Part shown: piece by piece, positions 58,620 to 64,000 of the stretch | Layout of the letters: each line of letters begins with the position of its first letter | Numbering within the stretch: the first letter of the stretch is position 1 | NCBI GenBank assembly: GCA_002682825.1 | Contig: NOKP01000006.1 | Location: 62,001-126,000 of the forward strand | Origin: Neonectria sp. B-13 | Taxonomy: Eukaryota; Ascomycota; Sordariomycetes; Hypocreales; Nectriaceae | Reading direction: 5' to 3' | DNA length: 64,000 bases | The notes under the pieces: generated by a model | The model's input: only the letters and a program-made list of their open reading frames with translations | Told to the model about the DNA's origin: nothing | Database searches by the model: none | Program-made: the position numbers and the translations under genes

Positions 58620-59336
58620 CTACCTAGTATTCTCAGATTGGAGTGTGATTTTCTGCTGCTTAAAACCTAGGGGTCCCTGCCTTTTTAATCTCCAACTTTG
58701 CGAATGTTTATTTGGGGGGTGGAAAGGTATAGTATTCCACATTCGTTCATTTGACCTAACTTCCCCCCTCCAGTGATAGTTTTCAGCTTTCTCAGAATAG
58801 ATCTTTGGCGAAGTATAATACAGGGCTTCAACATGTTCCTCTTGTATTATCATGTTTATTCGAGGAGCATCTATGCCACCGTCTGGCTCTAAAACCCCCA
58901 TGACATTTAGAGTGAAACGGTTAAACTTAACCTCTAAAGTATCGATGCGAATATCTTTGACTAGAAGGGACGCTAAAAACTCCTGGGCAGGGGAAATATC
59001 TTTTTTGAAGATGTCGTATAATTCTCGGCTTGTTGGAAGTCGTTGAATAATAGCAAGGGCCAGATATGGCTCTTCATGTGGCTCTTCGGGCAACTCCTCA
59101 CTCAAGCTATCGATATGCTGACCAAATAGTACAAGGTCCAACCCTCTCTCCACCATCTTGTCAGCCCAACTGGTATCTTCAAATATTTGCGCCCATATCC
59201 TATCATGGCGCCTTTGGTCATTGTTGAGGGCATGTGCCTGTCTAATTTTTCCAGAGGTTTGTGATGCTCGCCATCGATCTAGAGGAGATAATGAGCTTAA
59301 GATCTTACTTAGAATCTCTAGTGGGAGTTTCTTCAC
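58620..59336 (-). CDS. F-box protein, 5' end unresolved
   Basis: A minus-strand frame of 238 codons ends at 58620 (stop TAG 58622-58620). The N-terminal F-box is clear: KKLPLEILSKILSSLSPLDRW. The rest is unrelated to known substrate-binding repeats. F-box proteins dock targets onto SCF ubiquitin ligases via Skp1. The codon in front of KKLPLE is GTG, and no ATG occurs in frame back to the upstream stop about 50 bases away. Either the true start lies in an upstream exon or the ATG has mutated. There is no other damage. It is divergent from the transposase region and 3 kb from the HET gene. Confidence 0.65.
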   Translation of the reverse strand: MKKLPLEILSKILSSLSPLDRWRASQTSGKIRQAHALNNDQRRHDRIWAQIFEDTSWADKMVERGLDLVLFGQHIDSLSEELPEEPHEEPYLALAIIQRLPTSRELYDIFKKDISPAQEFLASLLVKDIRIDTLEVKFNRFTLNVMGVLEPDGGIDAPRINMIIQEEHVEALYYTSPKIYSEKAENYHWRGEVRSNERMWNTIPFHPPNKHSQSWRLKRQGPLGFKQQKITLQSENTR

Positions 59337-60035
59337 CTTATGTCGTTTCTTTCCTTGAGATTCACAAGCAAGCAGAAATCAAGAGGAGGGATTATTTGCT
59401 ACTTTATATGTATTCTCAATAAGTCTTTTCTTAGGAGCTGGGTCCATTATGGGCCCCGATTCTAGGGTAGAATTGGCGGACTAGAGTCCATTCATGGACG
59501 CCGGTCCTACATCCCTATGGCCGCTTTCACTTTCACTGAAAGTGGACTTTAAGGCATCCTGATTGGCCTAGTACCCCTGCAACCCCTTTCACTTGAAAGG
59601 TGCCTTGGTCTTTGTGTTTGCGCTTTTTCTTTTTCAGTCAAAGGAGCAACCTAACAATTTTATTGGCTAAACCCTTGCCTGATATTTCCTTTGCCTCAGA
59701 CCTGCAATACAGTAATACAGCTACATCAGCTAGGTGCATTTTCTTGTAGTTAAGGAGGGTTTTAAGTAATTCATATACAATAAGGAAGTAGGAGCGCGTA
59801 TAGACGCGTCTTTCACGTGTTTACAAGATCACTCCGTTCACAGCTCACCAACCGTTCTATGGTATTATCAGCAGTCTCCTGAAGTTTGCATACTATCCCT
59901 TTGAGTGTCGTAAGACTACACCTGCGTACCGCGCCCCACATAGCCCCCGCTAAGGCTGAGGTACATGGAGTGACTTCAAGCACCGGCGAAATCAACCCCG
60001 CCCAATTCATCATACAACTCATTCTGTGCATTCTC
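59337..60035. repeat. Intergenic region with small inverted repeats
   Basis: There is no gene. Perfect palindromic arms CACTTTCA/TGAAAGTG lie at 59528-59544. CCTTTCA/TGAAAGG lies at 59585-59600. They may be remains of the left end of the adjacent DNA transposon, but no matching right end was found. Confidence 0.45.
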
Positions 60036-61846
60036 ATGGATTCCCAACAGCTCTCTAGCCAGGCGGCAGTCAACGCATACGATGACAATGGCTTCATTCG
60101 TATTGATGACAGCCGCCGTGAGCACCCAGCTGATAACACCTGCCGGCCGATACATGATCCGGTCCGGGATCGCGGTCACAACTTCGAGCCGATGGTCATT
60201 CCAAGCCGGGTCTTCAAGATAACAGCCCTGCCCCCAGAGCCGCTATTACTTTTCCAGAAATTCCTACCTATTTCCTTAGTGGAAAGCTGGGTCTGTTATA
60301 CCAACAGCTGGGTCAGTCACCGGCTGAAACAGCATGAAGATGGCAGCTGCAGATTGAAGCCACAGTCACGGCTGTTGACTTGGAAGCCGACCTCTATTGT
60401 AGAAATCTACATATGGCTTGCAATCCTGATGTATATGCGAATACATTAGGAGCCATAGATCAAGGAATATTGGAAGATTTCTACAACCAAGGACCAACAC
60501 CCTATCCACCCAGTGACCAAATGGATATCTTATAACCGCTTCCAGCTATTATCCTAGCATCTTCACATCTATAACTTTGCAACTATTAATCAGGACCCTA
60601 ATACAAGCTTCTACAGCCGCACCTTTATCCAGGTTAAGGCATGGTCTGACTACATACAGCATACATCTACTATTTTCTACATACTAGGCACATATATTGC
60701 TATAGATGAGTGCATGGTCCACTTTCTCGGAAGGTCCCTAGAGACAACAACTATCCCTTTGAAGCCAATCCCCATAGGATTCAAAGTCTGGGCTATAGCC
60801 CAACAAGGCTATTTCCTGCGGTAGATTTAGCGCCGGCCAGGCCGGAAGTTCGGGCCCGTAGGGGTCCGGCCGGCCTACCAGCGCCTGCCGTCACAGCTGC
60901 GGCGGATGCAGCAGAGCCGGCAGCTATGGGAGAGGAATATGACCCATCTGAACCCAACCCAAGCTGTAGTTGTTGCCCTAGTATATCTGCTGCCAGAGTC
61001 CACATACCACATATTTCTCAATAACCTATTCTCTTCCTGCGACCTCTTCCACCGGCTCCAGCAGTATGGCCACAGAGCTACTGGCACAGCCCGTAGGAAC
61101 TATAGTATCTACAAGCCCCTTATCAAGCTCAAAGACACAGATAACACAGCTGCCGGCAGCCTCGAATTCAATGTCATCAAAGCTATCCCTATAGCTGACA
61201 ATAAGGTCAATCAGATTGCTTAGAAAGACAATGCCCTTGTATTATTTCTATCAACTGTATTCAAGGGCAATAAAAGACTGAACTATAAGAGGAAAAGACC
61301 AACAACAGACAAAATACAGGCACAGCCAATACAGCGTTTCTTTGGTGACGAGCCTGTCAAGCTGATTTCTATCCCATTCATCACTGCTATCTACAACAAT
61401 GAGATGAATGCTGTAGATCGAGGCGACCAAATGCGAGTGTATTGGGGCCTTGACCGCCGTGTACGCAGGGGCGGCTGGAAGGCCCTAGCTTGGGACTTCC
61501 TGCTAGAAATAGCCCTAGTCAACAGCTTCATCTTACAGCAACGGGGGCAGCCGCAGTGGAAGCCGGAGGCATCACAAGGCAGTTGGCGGCAACGCCTTGT
61601 CAATGACCTTATTACAACGTATGCATCTGACAGTCAGTCACGACAGAGGTTTCGGACTGGGGACGAATTTACGCCTGTCTTACAGCACAATTGGGTCCGG
61701 AATAAGAATCCCTCAGCTTGTCAAGCTTGTAAAGGAATACGGCTTGGAGAGGCGCGGCCACAACAGCCGTTGAGACCAGTCAGCGGAAATAGAGGCCAGA
61801 GACCCAAGCAGTCACGATACCGCTGTCAGCAGTGTAATGTAGCTCA
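60036..61846 (+). pseudogene. PiggyBac-type (DDE_Tnp_1_7) transposase, inactivated
   Basis: The plus frame from a plausible ATG 60036 gives the fungal piggyBac-like transposase: FKITALPPEPLLLFQKFLPI, WKPTSIVEIYIWLAILMYMRIH, YNRFQLL, then the DDE core. The first Asp is present (AIDECM, 60705-60707). The second is replaced by Asn (HIFLNNLF, codon AAT 61020-61022, expected FLDNLF). The third is present (NAVDRGDQ, 61416-61418). Four TAG stops interrupt it: 60447-60449, 60822-60824, 60828-60830 and 61221-61223. The last three stand where Trp is expected. The Cys-rich C-terminus begins (YRCQQCNVA) but breaks off near 61846. It is a dead copy of a cut-and-paste element. Confidence 0.78.
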
Positions 61847-62274
61847 AACTTCTGTGTGGCGTACTGCACATCATTCCAGGTGTTACCATCAAGAAGATCT
61901 GCTTGAACTTCAGCATAGACCTCTGGGGTCTGAGACTCTGTCTGATCATCGCGCTCCTCAGCACTCTAGGCGTTGACTGGTTCCTCGTCATAATAGGCCG
62001 GCTCAGTGTCGATTATTCCCGAATCACCATCTTCATGACAAGGGGTGATAAAAGTGTCCCTAGAAGAGATTTCATCGGGTCCAAACTCCCCAGTATTGGT
62101 CAACAAACTGTCCTCTGGCTCCATCGGCACATTCTCCACCACACGCTCAACTATTCGAGATAACTCTGCTTGATTCGCTTTTTGTCGCTGCCGGAACCTC
62201 TGGGTACGTTCCGCTTGCAGGCGACGTTGACGTTGCGCAATGGGGTCGTGTTCGTCAATAAATCGGAAATTCAT
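61780..62274 (-). pseudogene. Unidentified broken gene abutting the transposase
   Basis: A minus-strand frame from ATG 62274 reads MNFRFIDEHDPIAQRQRR, then LQAERTQRFRQRQKANQAEL, a basic arginine-rich helix. An acidic stretch follows to TAG 61968-61966. The same frame stays open beyond the stop to 61782 (EVYAEVQADLLDGNTWNDVQ, then YATQKFEL), so the stop is probably a mutation. Homology-like text ends about where the transposase C-terminus is cut, so one element was inserted into or joined to the other. The basic N-terminus recalls mobile-element proteins, but I do not recognise the family. The longer open frame to 62340 depends on a TTG start. Confidence 0.35.
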
Positions 62275-64000
62275 TGTTGCTTTAGAGCAAGTTTCTCCTG
62301 GCTTCTCCTGAAGCAATTTAGGCCTTGAAGTTTCCGACAAGTGATCGGCTGAAATCGGTCTAGCGAGCGGGACTGATGTGCGTTACGGCACGGGCAAATT
62401 GATGATGATGATGGGGTCAAACAGGTGATATCAGTTGATCATCGTAACCGCCGTATTTTGGACTGTTGTTCTGATCCCCTTTTTTCGGCTTGATCCGGCT
62501 ACCTTGTCCTTAGTCCTCCCGGCGGCCAGGGAGGTGGGCCTTTGCTCACCCGACTAGGAAATTGTAACGCTCGCACTAAAATCTACTAGCACAGAATAGA
62601 AAATTGTAACGCTTCACCGTGCTGGTCGTTTACGTCGCCGACTTGCATAGTAAACTGCAAGAACAATATAAATCGGATGATAATAAATCTTCGTATCTGT
62701 ATTCAATATGTTCCTAAATACCTAATGAACTGATAAAATATGGAAATTTCTAGTTGTAGTGCTGAAAACCTAAGCTGCATTTGCCTCCTAGAATCACTAC
62801 AACTCGTGGACTTCATCTGGATAGTGCGAGAAAAAGGTAACTTTATTCCTTACGCTTTAACAATCCAATACTCATTTATTTCTCTTTAGAGAACCTTATC
62901 TGGTTCTCTAAGCACTTAGATGAATTAGCTAGTCACTCATCGTATATAAGGGTAATTTTATATATAACTAGAGAGTTAATTGCTAACTCTACTCTTAACT
63001 ATTCTTCTACTAGTATTAGTATACTACTTCTCATAGGCTTAAGAGACTTCCTCTCTTAAATAAGTTAGAGTAAACTAGCTAAATTACTATATTATCTTAA
63101 ATTAAGTATTTAATAAGATAGTCTAAGAGAAAAAGAATATAACTATTTCTAGGATAAGATATATATATTAAAAGACTTAGAAAGTCATTTTAACATTAGG
63201 TATAAGTGATTATATGTTTATTAAGTTATTTATGAAATAGTAGAATTAGTTAGGATTAACTAACATCTGATTGTTACTGCTTATAGTCCTAAGTTGCTAA
63301 TAGTTAATGTAATAAATACTATAAGAGCCTATATCTGCTCTAATAGACTAAGTATAAAAGTATATTATAAGAGCTTTAACCTTTAAGTACTAGGAATAGT
63401 AAGAAATATTTAGTCTTTAATATTATTTTTAAGCTACTACAAATTAGTAAGATATACAGTAAAATGACTTAAGGGAGTATAAAAGTAATTATTATTGAGT
63501 AAGTCGTATTAGCTATAACTATCTCATTTTAATAGATCAGTCTTTATATTATGTATTATCCCTTTCTAAAGACCCTTCTTTGCTTAAGTAATTCTTAAGT
63601 TTGGTCTTATAGTACTAATTAACTAGGAGATAAAACTAAAGTTCATTAAAGTCCATTTCTATTCCTAGAAATAAGCTACTACTACTTTCAACTTAGTAGT
63701 AGCCAAGCTAGGACTAAGGGACTTAGAGCTTAAGTTAAGCTGCCTACCTAAGCTCTATTTAGGGATTTCAAAGCTCTATTAGGGATACTAAACTTAATCT
63801 ATCTCTTATTTTAGGCTATAGTATATCTCTATAAGACACTCTATTGTTTGGATACTAAGTATAAAATGGGCAAAGCTTAGGCATTTATGTATGTATGCCC
63901 TGCTTAACAATAGTAGAGGGACCTATAGAGCTCAAAGGTAAACGCCCAGCGCTCTTCAGATAAGAGAGCAGTGTTTATATTAAATTCAGTCTTAAATAGA
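62275..64000. other. Gene-free end of window: GC-normal to about 62870, then AT-rich
   Basis: No gene was recognised. AAATTGTAACGCT is repeated at 62559-62571 and 62601-62613. From about 62870 onward the DNA is AT-rich with stops in all frames, like the other RIP-mutated tracts, but no element family could be read. Confidence 0.45.

Noticed and set aside
1..64000. Telomeric repeats (TTAGGG/CCCTAA arrays) that would confirm a chromosome end
   Set aside because: No tandem copies were found anywhere. The subtelomeric idea rests only on gene content.

Overview
The window looks like a stretch of filamentous ascomycete (Pezizomycotina) genome, probably an accessory or subtelomere-like compartment. 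Short GC-normal islands carry spliced genes with small introns (51-97 bp) and typically fungal proteins: a Zn2Cys6 regulator, HET, NACHT-ankyrin, F-box and a fused sugar-acid enzyme. These islands sit between long AT-rich tracts. In the AT-rich tracts the reading frames of mobile elements are still recognisable but are full of TAG/TAA where CAG, CAA or TGG would be expected. That is the footprint of repeat-induced point mutation (RIP). No RNA genes, CRISPR arrays or telomeric repeat arrays were seen. The species cannot be named from the sequence alone.

Layout: 1-12.6 kb is a Ty3/gypsy chromovirus relic (196-bp LTRs, 5-bp target duplication AACTT) inserted into an older coding relic. Inside it is a non-mutated island with a minus-strand ORF and a 743-bp assembly gap. 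12.6-14.2 kb is a small GC-normal island with a possible Cys-rich mini-gene. 15.3-21.8 kb holds two decayed copies of a large DUF3505 + RecQ-type helicase gene resembling fungal telomere-linked helicases (called TLH here). 21.8-27.3 kb is a Ty1/copia relic on the minus strand with 211-bp LTRs. 27.7-36.8 kb is the best gene island. 37.3-44.8 kb holds two more TLH relics separated by a GC-rich repeat block. 45.1-47.8 kb has a LINE reverse-transcriptase fragment, paired palindromes and an unrecognised ORF. 50.3-59.4 kb is an incompatibility/innate-immunity neighbourhood: a decayed PNP-NACHT-ankyrin receptor, a Mutator-like transposase fragment, an intact HET protein and an F-box protein. 60.0-62.3 kb holds a dead piggyBac-type transposase abutting a second unidentified broken gene. 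The rest, to 64 kb, is AT-rich.

How genes work together: the central island reads as a catabolic cluster for a four-carbon sugar acid (threonate/erythronate type). A Zn2Cys6 regulator (minus) and a three-domain enzyme (plus: two 3-hydroxyisobutyrate-dehydrogenase-like domains plus a four-carbon acid sugar kinase) are divergently transcribed from a 483-bp promoter. That promoter contains three copies of one palindromic motif, CGG-R-AC-R-ATG-N-CCG (CGG-N8-CCG), the obvious candidate operator for the neighbouring regulator. A Dal5-like anion transporter beyond the regulator would import the substrate but carries four nonsense codons of RIP type. Decay increases towards the copia element: the PAN-like gene next to it is broken, the transporter is broken, and the regulator and enzyme are intact.

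Most calls of decayed elements rest on my recognition of conserved blocks read through the stops, not on database searches.
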